A stretch of 64,000 nt of DNA from Bacteroidales bacterium (GTDB lineage: Bacteria > Bacteroidota > Bacteroidia > Bacteroidales > F082): positions 1 through 64,000 of the forward strand of contig JAUYGX010000111.1 in assembly GCA_030690365.1 (NCBI GenBank). The letters are read 5' to 3'. Positions 1-9,076 of the stretch are shown in pieces. How positions within the stretch are numbered: the first letter of the stretch is position 1; each line of letters starts with the position of its first letter. A program made the translations under genes and the position numbers. The notes beneath the pieces were generated by a model, which saw only the letters and a program-made list of their open reading frames with translations, had not been told where the DNA came from and did no database searches.

Positions 1-334
1 AAACCAGCACATGGGCATATTTGTTTACAGTAACATCGATGTTTGGATCCACATTGGCCCAAAAACCAGCAAAGGCCAAACCACCATTGTCGGTACCCCG
101 ACGTACAAACTTCAACACTTTGGAACTCAAATTAAGCCCTGAAGCGTCAGGATTATCAACAACCATAAAAGTCTCCGTAACCGGATGAATCAAATCGTTG
201 TCGTAGTCGCCACAGCCCATTACATGAAGGGTAAGTGGGCCGGTTGTGCCATCTTCAAAATCAGCAACAACTTGTGCTGTTAGAAAATTGATGGCCACAA
301 AAACCATTGCAAAAAATAGTAATCTTTTTTTCAT
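1..334 (-). CDS. Secreted protein, N-terminal part only (cut by window edge)
   Basis: This reading frame opens with an ATG at 332-334 on the minus strand and stays open to the window edge, giving 111 residues. The N-terminus is a clear signal peptide (MKKRLLFFAMVFVAINFLTA) followed by QVVADFEDGTTG and then a beta-rich stretch with NPDASGLN and KYAHVLV. That pattern is common at the start of secreted carbohydrate-binding or T9SS-exported proteins in Bacteroidota, but no catalytic motif is visible in this part. It lies downstream of the GH3 gene on the same strand, so it may be the last gene of the polysaccharide utilization locus or start a separate unit; 177 bases separate the two. Function cannot be assigned. 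Confidence 0.75.
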   Translation of the reverse strand, partial: MKKRLLFFAMVFVAINFLTAQVVADFEDGTTGPLTLHVMGCGDYDNDLIHPVTETFMVVDNPDASGLNLSSKVLKFVRRGTDNGGLAFAGFWANVDPNIDVTVNKYAHVLV

Positions 335-511
335 AAGGCAAATTTTAATTAGTTAATATTGAGATAAATAAACACAAGTATTTTAAAAACAGTTATCGCT
401 ATCGTATAGCATTAAAACAGGATTCATGGTTCAAACTTTACTCCATTAATTCTAAATAAACCGCGCAATTATTCATTTCTTTTATTCATGATACAGATAC
501 AACAATACTTT

Positions 512-2821
512 TTATTCAGGTTTAACAACCTGAAATTCTGCTGATATAGTTTGATCAGAATTACTTCCAACCATCACTTTAAAAAATCCGGGTTCGCAGT
601 AATATTTCAGGTCCGGGTGAAAAAATCCCAGGTCGTTCGTGGTAAGCACAAACTCAAGCTTCCGGCTCTCACCGCTACGCAGAAAAACCTTTTGAAATCC
701 CTTTAACTCTTTTAACGGACGTGTAATACTTCCAACCAAATCCTGAATATACAGCTGTGCGATTTCGGTGCCATCAAATGGCCCCGTATTGGTTAATGTT
801 ACCGAAACAACTACCGAATCATGTTCTGCAAATTCTAACTCATTTGTTTTCAGGTTACTGTAAACAAAGTTGGTATAACTTAGCCCATATCCGAAAGGAT
901 AGAGCGGGCTGTTGGGCACATCAATATATCGGCTTACAAATTTCGGATCGCCTCCGGGCTCCTGGGGACGTCCGGTATTTTTACGGTTATTGTGGATGGG
1001 AATCTGCCCGACATTTCTTGGAAAAGTCATGGTGAGCTTTCCTGACGGGTTATGGGCACCAAACAGGACATCCGCAACGGCGTTCCCTGCTTCCAAACCA
1101 CCATGCCAGGCTTCGAGGATGGCAGTAACATGTTGGTTTTCCCACTCCAGGGTCAGGGGACGACCACTCATAAGTACCAATACTACAGGTTTACCTGTTG
1201 CAACCAATGCCTTTAACAATTCTTGCTGACGCCCCGGAATAGTAATTTCGGTACGCGAGGAGGCTTCACCCGATAACCCGGCAGGTTCGCCTAAAACAGC
1301 CACACAAACATCTGCACTTTTGGCTATTTTAACAGCTTCTGCAATCATCTCATCATCGGTCCTGACGTCAATGGCTTCATCACCACTCAGTTGTCGGAGC
1401 AGTTCAAGGTCAGTAAGTAGATTACATCCTTTGGCATATTGAATGGATAATCCGGGAACATGGTTTTGAATACCCTCTTTCACGCTTACGGCCAAAGCAG
1501 GATCGCCTGCTGCACTCCAGCTTCCAATCAACTCGCGCTTATTGTCAGCCAACGGGCCTACTAAGGCTATTTTTCCTGATTTCTTTAAAGGAAGTAAGTT
1601 TTCACTGTTTTTCAGTAATACAATTGAATTAACAGCCATCTCGCGGGCGACAGTTCTGTTTTCAGGTGTAAGAATCGATTTTTGAGCTCGTTGATCACTG
1701 ATATACAGATAAGGATTCTCAAATAAACCCAGTTTATATTTCGCTTCCAGGATAAGCCGGCATGCACGGTTGATGACTTCATCGCTTACTTTTTTATCCT
1801 TAACCAGTTGCATTCCGTAATTTACAAAGCCCTCATCCACCATATCCATATCGATTCCGGCATTCAGGGCCAGGGTACTTGCTTCAGCAAGGTTAGAGGC
1901 AACACCATGCTTAATCAATTCTTTTACGGCGGTATAATCAGTTACCACAAAACCCTTAAATCCCCACTGATTACGCAACAAATCTGATGTCAGCCAGTAA
2001 TTAGCAGTAGCAGGCACGCCATTAATTTCGTTAAATGAAGTCATCACACTGCCCACACCGGCATCTACTGCGGCTTTGTAAGGAGGTAAATATTCGTTGT
2101 ACATTCTTACCAGGCTCATGTCCACGGTGTTGTAATCGCGTCCGGCTTCGGCGGCACCATACAACGCAAAATGCTTAACACAAGCCATAATAGTGTTGGT
2201 ATCGGCGAGATTGTCACCCTGATATCCCTTTACCATGGCTGCTGCAATCAGAGAACCCAAAAACGGATCTTCGCCAGCACCTTCCGAAACCCTTCCCCAA
2301 CGGGGATCGCGCGAAATATCGACCATGGGGCTAAAAGTCCAGTTCAAACCATCGGCGCTGGATTCAACAGCAGCAACCCTGGCTCCCTTTTCTATCAAAT
2401 CCATATCCCAGGTACACGACATGGCCAATGGAATGGGAAAAGTGGTTTTGTAACCATGAATTACATCATATCCAAAAATCAGGGGAATATGCAAACGCGA
2501 ATTCCCGACCGCCAATTTTTGCAGTTTCATCACCGTGTTAGGGGTGTAACTGTTAAACACACCTCCAACCAAACCATTACTGATTTTATCCTCAACTCCT
2601 TCATTTAAAAGTGGTCCGGTAACATCAAATCCTATTGAAAGTAGGTTCATCTGTCCTAATTTTTCCTGTAAAGTCATTTGACTCATCAGGTTATTCACAA
2701 ACTGGTTCATTTTTTGATCCTGAGCTACGGTACTGTTATCTTGCTGATTTTTACATCCGGATAAGAGAGCAAAAACGATGAGCAAACCGAACAATAGAGT
2801 AACTTTTTTCTGTAGGTTCAT
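512..2821 (-). CDS. Glycoside hydrolase family 3 beta-glucosidase, lipoprotein
   Basis: A 769-residue GH3 exo-glycosidase of the BglX type that removes glucose from the non-reducing end of oligosaccharides, probably in the periplasm. The start at 2821 is preferred over an upstream ATG because it begins the lipoprotein signal (hydrophobic run ending LLSGC). The N-terminal TIM barrel carries GEGAGEDP-like and VKHFALYG motifs. The nucleophile is Asp295 in VVTDYTAVKE. The C-terminal sandwich domain (GEASSRTEI, PGRQQELL) and a terminal fibronectin-III-like domain follow. It begins 10 bases after the stop of the GH144 gene, so the two are co-transcribed. Beside two GH144 enzymes its likely job is to hydrolyse sophoro-oligosaccharides to glucose; that specificity is inference from context. 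Confidence 0.93.
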   Translation of the reverse strand: MNLQKKVTLLFGLLIVFALLSGCKNQQDNSTVAQDQKMNQFVNNLMSQMTLQEKLGQMNLLSIGFDVTGPLLNEGVEDKISNGLVGGVFNSYTPNTVMKLQKLAVGNSRLHIPLIFGYDVIHGYKTTFPIPLAMSCTWDMDLIEKGARVAAVESSADGLNWTFSPMVDISRDPRWGRVSEGAGEDPFLGSLIAAAMVKGYQGDNLADTNTIMACVKHFALYGAAEAGRDYNTVDMSLVRMYNEYLPPYKAAVDAGVGSVMTSFNEINGVPATANYWLTSDLLRNQWGFKGFVVTDYTAVKELIKHGVASNLAEASTLALNAGIDMDMVDEGFVNYGMQLVKDKKVSDEVINRACRLILEAKYKLGLFENPYLYISDQRAQKSILTPENRTVAREMAVNSIVLLKNSENLLPLKKSGKIALVGPLADNKRELIGSWSAAGDPALAVSVKEGIQNHVPGLSIQYAKGCNLLTDLELLRQLSGDEAIDVRTDDEMIAEAVKIAKSADVCVAVLGEPAGLSGEASSRTEITIPGRQQELLKALVATGKPVVLVLMSGRPLTLEWENQHVTAILEAWHGGLEAGNAVADVLFGAHNPSGKLTMTFPRNVGQIPIHNNRKNTGRPQEPGGDPKFVSRYIDVPNSPLYPFGYGLSYTNFVYSNLKTNELEFAEHDSVVVSVTLTNTGPFDGTEIAQLYIQDLVGSITRPLKELKGFQKVFLRSGESRKLEFVLTTNDLGFFHPDLKYYCEPGFFKVMVGSNSDQTISAEFQVVKPE

Positions 2822-2831
2822 ACATTCAAGT

Positions 2832-4232
2832 TTAATACTGATTAAAACCAAGTTTTTGTAATCCAGTTTGCACTTCAGGAGCCGACATGAACAGATTCCA
2901 AAGAAGGGCAGTGCGGTAATTTTCGATCATACAAACAATAGGTCCCTGATCAATGGCCAGATAACGTTTTGGATACCAATGATCCTGCTCGCTAAAAGCA
3001 TCATAAAACCCATATTCGCCCCAGAGTTGATCGCCCTTTTCGTAATAGAAATATTTGAGGGCCTGCATGGAATAATCCGGGGTATACGGAAAGGATGACA
3101 AGGCGGCAGTAGGTGAAATGACGCCCAGGTCTGTTTCAGAACCCGGAGCATGAGCTACATAACCACCGGGCGAATAACTTGAAGTTAGCCCCCAGCATTG
3201 TTCTCCGTAATCCGGATATTTTAGTGGATTGTCAACGCACCATTGCCGGTTGATAAGTGTTTGATTCACATTTTCATCCCAATAGTTGGCATACTGATCA
3301 GACAACTGGCGAGGATCGAGTCCGAGGTAAGAATAGTGGGTCCAAAAAAGCGGACCTCCATAAGTGGTATTGCCATCGTGATTCAAAGCCAATGTATGGC
3401 CAAAAGCTTCATGGGTTCCTTTCATTTTTCCACCTCTTGCCCAGCCTTCATGATAAACCCCGGGATTGATGCTATGCTGAGGCGATGAAGCTGCCAGAAC
3501 ATAGGTGATCAAACATTCGTTGTAACCCTTGATGGGCATGTTCATAGCCCATTGATACTCTGGCGACCAATGCCAATAAAGCACGTCTTGTCCGCCTTGG
3601 GTAAACCAATTCCATTCAACCGAAGTGCATAGGCTGTCGATACTCAAAGCCAGCGATTTCTCCGTTTCAATCCCCGAATTAAAGTATTGACGGGCGGTGA
3701 TAAGTCCTTGCACCAGATAGGCAGTTTCGACAAGATCGGCACCATTGTCTTTTGGACTAAAGGGTTTCACTTTCCCGGTTTCACCATTTAACCAGTGGGG
3801 CCATGCACCATGAAAACGATCGGCCATTTTTAAGAATTTTACGATGTGGCTGATTCGTTCAAGTCCTTGTAATCTGGTAATAAATCCCCGATCCATGGCC
3901 ACTACGATGGCCATGATTCCAAAGCCTGTTCCCCCGGTGGTGACCACATTTTTGTCGTTTTCGGGATATTTGTTATCTACATGAAACCTTTCTCTGGCCA
4001 TTCCTGAAACTGGTTCGGCACCATCCCAGAAGTACTGAAAACTTTGGTATTCAACCAGGGTTAGCAACGAATCATCAGAGATTTTATCATAAACAACCTT
4101 GTTGGTGATTGATTTGTCCAACTTGTCCACATGATTCTGACAGGCAAACAGCGATATCATCAAGACAAATAACAACGCAACAAGGCTGGTTCTACTCCTA
4201 ATTAAAATATTTATGTGTAAAGAATTTTTCAT
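2832..4232 (-). CDS. GH144-type glucanase (glycoamylase-like fold), lipoprotein
   Basis: A 466-residue lipoprotein: the hydrophobic segment ends LFACQ, giving a lipidated Cys near residue 31. The rest is a single alpha/alpha-barrel domain of the Glycoamylase family (Pfam PF10091, CAZy GH144). Conserved blocks include TTGGTGFGIMAIVVAMDRG, RFHGAWPHWLNG, VLYWHWSPEYQWAMN, GPLFWTHYSYLGLDPR, DLGVISPTAALSS and LAIDQGPIVCMIENYRTALL. Characterised GH144 members are endo- or sophorose-releasing beta-1,2-glucanases. It is a close paralogue of the next upstream gene but lacks that protein's N-terminal Ig-like region. The 11-base gap to its neighbour marks one operon. Whether it acts endo or exo cannot be told from the sequence. 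Confidence 0.9.
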   Translation of the reverse strand: MKNSLHINILIRSRTSLVALLFVLMISLFACQNHVDKLDKSITNKVVYDKISDDSLLTLVEYQSFQYFWDGAEPVSGMARERFHVDNKYPENDKNVVTTGGTGFGIMAIVVAMDRGFITRLQGLERISHIVKFLKMADRFHGAWPHWLNGETGKVKPFSPKDNGADLVETAYLVQGLITARQYFNSGIETEKSLALSIDSLCTSVEWNWFTQGGQDVLYWHWSPEYQWAMNMPIKGYNECLITYVLAASSPQHSINPGVYHEGWARGGKMKGTHEAFGHTLALNHDGNTTYGGPLFWTHYSYLGLDPRQLSDQYANYWDENVNQTLINRQWCVDNPLKYPDYGEQCWGLTSSYSPGGYVAHAPGSETDLGVISPTAALSSFPYTPDYSMQALKYFYYEKGDQLWGEYGFYDAFSEQDHWYPKRYLAIDQGPIVCMIENYRTALLWNLFMSAPEVQTGLQKLGFNQY

Positions 4233-4243
4233 CCAAATGCTGA

Positions 4244-6214
4244 TTAATAAGTAAATCCCAGCTTAGTAAGCCCCGTCTGCACTTTTTGATCGCTCATAAA
4301 AAGGTTCCAAAGCAAGGCAGTCCGGTAATTTTCGATCATACAAACCTGTGGTCCCTGATCAATGGCCAGGTAGGAGTTAGCCCACCAACTTTCGTCCGGA
4401 TCGAAGGCATCATAAAATCCATTGCTACCCCAAAGGCGATCGCCCAGCACGTAATAAAAAAACCGAATGGCTTCCATGGATTGTTCCGGGGTATAGGCAA
4501 TAGCAGAAACAGCTGCTGTGGGAGAAATTACTCCCAGGTCGTTGCCCGGCGATTGTGCATTGTAACCCCAGGGATTATCACTGGCCGTAAGCCCCCAGCA
4601 AGCACTGCTGTAGCCAAGGTAGTTTTTCGGGTTATCCACACAATAGGCAAAATTTATAAGTGATTGGTTTACATTCTGTTGCCAGTAGTCAGCATACATA
4701 TCCTTCAGATTTCTGGGATCCAGTCCCAGAAAGGAATAATGGGTAAAGAAAAGCGGGCCACCATACGCCCATCCCAAAGGAAGTTCATATCCATAGTATG
4801 AATTGCCGTTCACGATGCCTCCATTTTGGGCATAGCCATTGTGATATACCTCTGCTGAAATAGAATGTGTTTCAGAAGCCGCTGCCACAATGTAGGTGAT
4901 GAGTGCTTCGCTATAACCCCTGATTTGCATATTCATATCCCAACCATAATTGGGCGACCAATGCCAGTAAAGCACATTTTCGCCACGCGTGTACCAGTCG
5001 TATTCCACGGCATCAATCAGGAGGTTAATTCTTTCAATTAACTGGTTTTCGATGTTATTGGCAGTATTCAGATAGCGTCGCATGGTAATCAACCCCTGAA
5101 TCATGTAGGAGGTTTCTACCAGGTCGCCGCCGTCATCTTTGGTGGTGAACGAAACCACCTGACCTGTTGAGCCATTGAGCCAATGCGGCCAGGCACCATG
5201 AAACCGATCACAGGTTTCGAGGAACGACACCATTTTGTCCAGATGAGTGAGGCCTTCTTCTCTGGTAATAAAACCGCGTTCCATCCCCACGATTAAAACC
5301 ATCACCCCAAAACCGGAGCCACCGGAAGTTACCACATCACCTGAAGTATTTCGCTCTCTGGCCATTCCACAGTCTGGATGCGCATCGTTGTAGAAATAGT
5401 TAAATGTTTGTTCTTCAACTAAATCCAACAGCTCGGCATCACTGATTAATGGAAATTTAAACGATGAATCGACCGTGGTATAAAATGAATTTGAAAATCC
5501 GCTGAAGGTATTGCCATTGGCAGCTTTCAGACCCGTAGAAACTGAAAATAAATATTTTGTCCAGCCGTTTAGGGCATTGACATTGAGGGTTGTAACTGAT
5601 TTATTATCCGCTGAAAGCAGGATTGTGATCGGGTTATAACCGTCCATTTGGAAATAGGCAGCGTAGTTGGATGGTTCGAGCTCTTGTGAAAATCGAATGA
5701 CAATCTGAACCGTATCCAACCGAACATTTCTAAGTTCTGTGGGAGGATTAAAATTAACCTGATTAAGCGTCACTTCTTCAATAACAAGTTTACCGGGTTC
5801 GGTAATAAACACAAATGAAGCACCAGCAAAAGTTTCGTTTAATTTACCCTTAATACCATCTCCTGTATTGAGCGTATAGAAGGTAAAATCAGTAAAGGGT
5901 TGGTTTGGATGAACCACAACCACTGTTTGATCCAATGAATAGTTAAAATCGAGGGCCACGACACTATTTTCGGCATCACTTACAGTGAGATGGGCAGGAA
6001 TACTGTTGGTATCGATAGCTGCACTAAAGGTAACAACGATGTCGCTATTCGCTGCTATATTTCTGGTGGTATCATTTACTGAAAATGAGGCAGAACCTGA
6101 TTTTGCGCTGATGAGTTGCAAAGGATTTGTATTCACAGGCGGGTCTTTCTTACACCCGATGAAGGATAAGAACCCAAAAAAGATCAACACCACGAATACA
6201 TTGGATATTTTCAT
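4244..6214 (-). CDS. GH144-type glucanase with N-terminal Ig-like domains, lipoprotein
   Basis: A 656-residue lipoprotein. The start at 6214 gives the signal MKISNVFVVLIFFGFLSFIG followed by the lipidated Cys and KK, an acidic or charged pattern typical of surface-bound lipoproteins. Roughly residues 30-250 hold two bacterial Ig-like (Big_5) modules with DIVVTFSAAIDTN and QIVIRFSQELEPS. Residues about 255-656 are a GH144 catalytic domain with the same blocks as the neighbouring enzyme (MARERN, GGSGFGVMVLIVGMERG, RFHGAWPHWLNG, LYWHWSPNYGWDMN, LAIDQGPQVCMIENYRTALL). The Ig-like region may hold the enzyme away from the outer membrane, so this copy could be the surface endo-acting enzyme and the shorter paralogue the periplasmic one (inference). 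A terminator-like hairpin precedes the gene. Confidence 0.9.
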   Translation of the reverse strand: MKISNVFVVLIFFGFLSFIGCKKDPPVNTNPLQLISAKSGSASFSVNDTTRNIAANSDIVVTFSAAIDTNSIPAHLTVSDAENSVVALDFNYSLDQTVVVVHPNQPFTDFTFYTLNTGDGIKGKLNETFAGASFVFITEPGKLVIEEVTLNQVNFNPPTELRNVRLDTVQIVIRFSQELEPSNYAAYFQMDGYNPITILLSADNKSVTTLNVNALNGWTKYLFSVSTGLKAANGNTFSGFSNSFYTTVDSSFKFPLISDAELLDLVEEQTFNYFYNDAHPDCGMARERNTSGDVVTSGGSGFGVMVLIVGMERGFITREEGLTHLDKMVSFLETCDRFHGAWPHWLNGSTGQVVSFTTKDDGGDLVETSYMIQGLITMRRYLNTANNIENQLIERINLLIDAVEYDWYTRGENVLYWHWSPNYGWDMNMQIRGYSEALITYIVAAASETHSISAEVYHNGYAQNGGIVNGNSYYGYELPLGWAYGGPLFFTHYSFLGLDPRNLKDMYADYWQQNVNQSLINFAYCVDNPKNYLGYSSACWGLTASDNPWGYNAQSPGNDLGVISPTAAVSAIAYTPEQSMEAIRFFYYVLGDRLWGSNGFYDAFDPDESWWANSYLAIDQGPQVCMIENYRTALLWNLFMSDQKVQTGLTKLGFTY

Positions 6215-6235
6215 TGATTTGATATAAAATAAAAT

Positions 6236-6275
6236 AAAAAAACGGTAGGGCTGGGAACGCCTCATGCCCTACCGT
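6236..6275 (-). terminator. Intrinsic terminator or attenuator inside the PUL
   Basis: Perfect 10-bp arms ACGGTAGGGC (6242-6251) and GCCCTACCGT (6266-6275) with a 14-base loop. On the minus strand the hairpin is followed by at least six T (A run at 6236-6241). It lies between the LamG lipoprotein gene and the Ig-GH144 gene, in the direction of transcription. No clear second promoter is visible before the GH144 gene, so it may cause partial termination. Confidence 0.85.
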
Positions 6276-6297
6276 CACTCAAAATCAACTAACCAAT

Positions 6298-7545
6298 CTA
6301 AGGTTTTTCAGAATTATACATGAGTCCGATTTCGGTTTCTGTAAGGGCTTTGTGATAAAAGCGAAGGTCGTCTAACTGTCCTTTAAAATGATTGTTGTTG
6401 GGATCGTTGTAATCGGCCCATCCATCAGTGATGGATGGATCGTTTTTATCCTGGATAAATCCGAGAGCCAGGTGATTGTTTCCTGAAACTCCGGCATATT
6501 TCAAGCCGGTTACATTGCGTTTGGCATCATCATCAGGCCAAAGGTTGAAATCCTGGGCTTTCATTTTTTCGCCATTGATGTACATGGTACCCACTTTTGT
6601 AGCTGCATCATAAGTACAGGTTACAGCAGCCCATTTGTCGGCCAACAGGCCCGGAACTCCACCTGAGGTGGTTAAATCCTTGCAGAAAGTCCAGCCTTGC
6701 CATCCACCATTAGACCCGGTTTGTCCGTCACCAGAGAAATACAAGTCTTCTGAATTTGAACTTCCGTCACCCAAATTGTACTGGGCGGCCAGTTTACACC
6801 ATTTATAATCCCCGGTTATTTCAAACTGGAACCCAAACCAACCGGCCAAACCTAACACAAATTGCCCATGTTTGGTGGAATCGGCCTTTACCCAAAAACT
6901 GATGGTAAAATTGTTGGTGTTGTTAATCACGTCACCATTGGGGATTTCAACAAGGGTAGAAGTTCCGTTAAACAATCCGGCGTTTCCGGCAAGAGTATTA
7001 CGTGAGGCCACATAGGTTAAGTCGATAATGCCTGCAGCAGTTGGGCTATAATCGCCCACCTGGTCGTTTACATTGTCATTAAAATCGAAATAAGCAATCA
7101 TACCGGCAGGTACAAATGTCCCAACCGTGGTAAAAGCCCTTTCTAATACGGCAGTCATGGCAAGGCCATCTGTTGATTTAAGTCCGGTGGTAAAACTCAA
7201 CTTATACAGTGCTCCATTACCGAGGTCTTCTTTGGGAGTAATCACAATGGTGTTGGTAGTAACAGCAAAGGTAAGCGCGATGCTAGCCTTATCGTAATCT
7301 CTCACCAATGTGATATTGGTATTGGTTGCCGTGGCGGCATCAATATTGGTATTAAAAGTGGCGGTAATGGTAGTAGCGGATGGCACATTGGTAGGAGCAG
7401 TGGCCTCATTAAGGTTTACTGTTCCGGCCATCAGGGTGGCAATTTGCAAATCAGACGGACCGTCGTCTTTTTTACAGCCATTTACGGAAAATACTATAAT
7501 AGCTACAGTTGAAAGCGCAGCTAAATACATCAATGATTTTTTCAT
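6298..7545 (-). CDS. Surface glycan-binding lipoprotein, Big_5 plus LamG domain
   Basis: A 415-residue lipoprotein with signal MKKSLMYLAALSTVAIIVFS and lipobox VNGCKKDD. Residues about 30-150 form a Big_5 Ig-like module (TITATFNTNIDAATATNTN, FTTGLKSTDG). Residues about 155-415 are a concanavalin-A-like LamG module (AYFDFNDNVNDQ, NNFTISFWVKADS, GTMYINGEK, GQLDDLRFYHKALTE). It sits directly after SusD, the position usually held by a SusE/F-like surface glycan-binding protein, so it probably helps capture the glucan at the cell surface. No catalytic residues are evident. Thirty bases separate it from the SusD stop. Confidence 0.85.
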   Translation of the reverse strand: MKKSLMYLAALSTVAIIVFSVNGCKKDDGPSDLQIATLMAGTVNLNEATAPTNVPSATTITATFNTNIDAATATNTNITLVRDYDKASIALTFAVTTNTIVITPKEDLGNGALYKLSFTTGLKSTDGLAMTAVLERAFTTVGTFVPAGMIAYFDFNDNVNDQVGDYSPTAAGIIDLTYVASRNTLAGNAGLFNGTSTLVEIPNGDVINNTNNFTISFWVKADSTKHGQFVLGLAGWFGFQFEITGDYKWCKLAAQYNLGDGSSNSEDLYFSGDGQTGSNGGWQGWTFCKDLTTSGGVPGLLADKWAAVTCTYDAATKVGTMYINGEKMKAQDFNLWPDDDAKRNVTGLKYAGVSGNNHLALGFIQDKNDPSITDGWADYNDPNNNHFKGQLDDLRFYHKALTETEIGLMYNSEKP

Positions 7546-7575
7546 GGTTTTTTTTAGTTTAGTAAATAATTATTA

Positions 7576-9072
7576 TTAATTCCAATTTGGATTTTGAATC
7601 AAAGCACCTTGTGAAATATCAATTTCATTTTGCGGGATGGGAAGCAGCTCGTTTTTTCCGGTAACAAAACCCAGAGGACCCAGCACTTGAGTTGCCCTGT
7701 CGGTACGTACTAAATCCCAGAACCGAATTCCTTCCATGGCCAGTTCGCATCTTCTTTCATTGTATATCGATGTTCTAAGTGCTTCTTTGTCAGAAGTGGT
7801 GATATCAGGCAGTATATCCGGATTACCGGCACGGGCGCGTTCGCGAACCATGTTTAGATAAATGAGTGCCTGGCCCGGATTGTTATTTTCGTTGAGGGCT
7901 TCGGCATACATAAGCAGCACATCAGCATATAAAATGAGCCGGCGGTAATGTCCCCATTCGCTGATGGTGGTTGTTCCGGGTACCCATATTTTACGATTAT
8001 AACATTCTCTTTCAATCACTACGCCATTCTCATCGGTGGTAATATCAGGAGTTGTACCATCTCCTAAAATGGTAATTCCGTCGATAACCTGCCCAACGTC
8101 AATAATCGTCAGTTCAAGTCTTGGGTCGTTGGTTTCGAATGAGTTGCGTAAATCTTCCGAGGGGCGGTTAAAGCCCCATCCTTTGTTTGGCGTACCGCGT
8201 ACACCTTGGGTATTTGCATATTGGTTGCCACCGTTCTCAGTGCCTTCCACCTGGAGTGCACCGACCGCAAATACAGATTCTACTCCATTTTCACCTCCTA
8301 CGCCACATACATTTACAAAGTCAGCCTCCAGGTCATATTCATTTGAATTTATTACATCCTGAAAATAGACGACAGCATTCACAAAATCCTTCCTGAAAAG
8401 GTAAACCTTTCCAAGCAACGACTGTGCCGCACCTTTGGTGGCTCTTCCGGCATCCGTGGACTTATACTCACTTTTCTTTGGCAGGAAGTCGATTGAAAAC
8501 GTCAGGTCGTCAATTATCTGCTGATAGACTTCATCTGCTGTGGATCGTGCCATTTTTGAAGGTGTTTCCAGTGTAAGCACAAGCGGTACTCCTCCCCATG
8601 CCCGCACCAAATCGAAGTAGTAAAGCCCGCGGAGAAACCTGGCTTCCGCCAGATAGCGATTTTTAAGCACCTCGTCCATGGCAATATCGGGTACCTTTTC
8701 GATGACCACATTGGATCTTTTTATCCCCAAGTACAAGGTAGCCCACCAGCGATCGAGCCCATCCTGTGTAGTTGTAAAGGTAAAATTTTCATAGGGTCCC
8801 AAAGTGGCCAGTTGGTCGTTCGGGTTGCTGCCTTTGTGTGCATCATCCGACATGAAGTCGAGAATGGGATAACCACCTGAATGATAATACCAATCGCGAG
8901 TGGTTTGGTACGCCGCATTGGTAGCCAGTAACGCATCGGAGGCTGTGGTAGGATATGAATCCTGTGTGAGTTGCCCCTGTAGTTCTGAATCCAGAAATTT
9001 TTGACATCCGTTAAAGGAGCCGGCAAGCAGAATGACCAGGGTTAATAAGCCTATATTTCGTATCGATTTCAT
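7576..9072 (-). CDS. susD: SusD/RagB family outer-membrane glycan-binding lipoprotein
   Basis: A 498-residue SusD-family lipoprotein. The signal ends SFNGCQKFLD, the usual SusD lipobox followed by FLD. Typical features are the N-terminal helical TPR-like region (YLAEARFLRGLYYFDLVRAWGGVPLVL), the central binding region, and the C-terminal block NERRCELAMEGIRFWDLVR followed by LLPIPQNEI. SusD proteins cap the SusC channel and hand glycan into it. The start codon is 4 bases after the SusC stop, so the two are translated from one transcript. The family is certain; the ligand is inferred from the nearby GH144 and GH3 enzymes. Confidence 0.96.
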   Translation of the reverse strand: MKSIRNIGLLTLVILLAGSFNGCQKFLDSELQGQLTQDSYPTTASDALLATNAAYQTTRDWYYHSGGYPILDFMSDDAHKGSNPNDQLATLGPYENFTFTTTQDGLDRWWATLYLGIKRSNVVIEKVPDIAMDEVLKNRYLAEARFLRGLYYFDLVRAWGGVPLVLTLETPSKMARSTADEVYQQIIDDLTFSIDFLPKKSEYKSTDAGRATKGAAQSLLGKVYLFRKDFVNAVVYFQDVINSNEYDLEADFVNVCGVGGENGVESVFAVGALQVEGTENGGNQYANTQGVRGTPNKGWGFNRPSEDLRNSFETNDPRLELTIIDVGQVIDGITILGDGTTPDITTDENGVVIERECYNRKIWVPGTTTISEWGHYRRLILYADVLLMYAEALNENNNPGQALIYLNMVRERARAGNPDILPDITTSDKEALRTSIYNERRCELAMEGIRFWDLVRTDRATQVLGPLGFVTGKNELLPIPQNEIDISQGALIQNPNWN

Positions 9073-9076
9073 GGTC

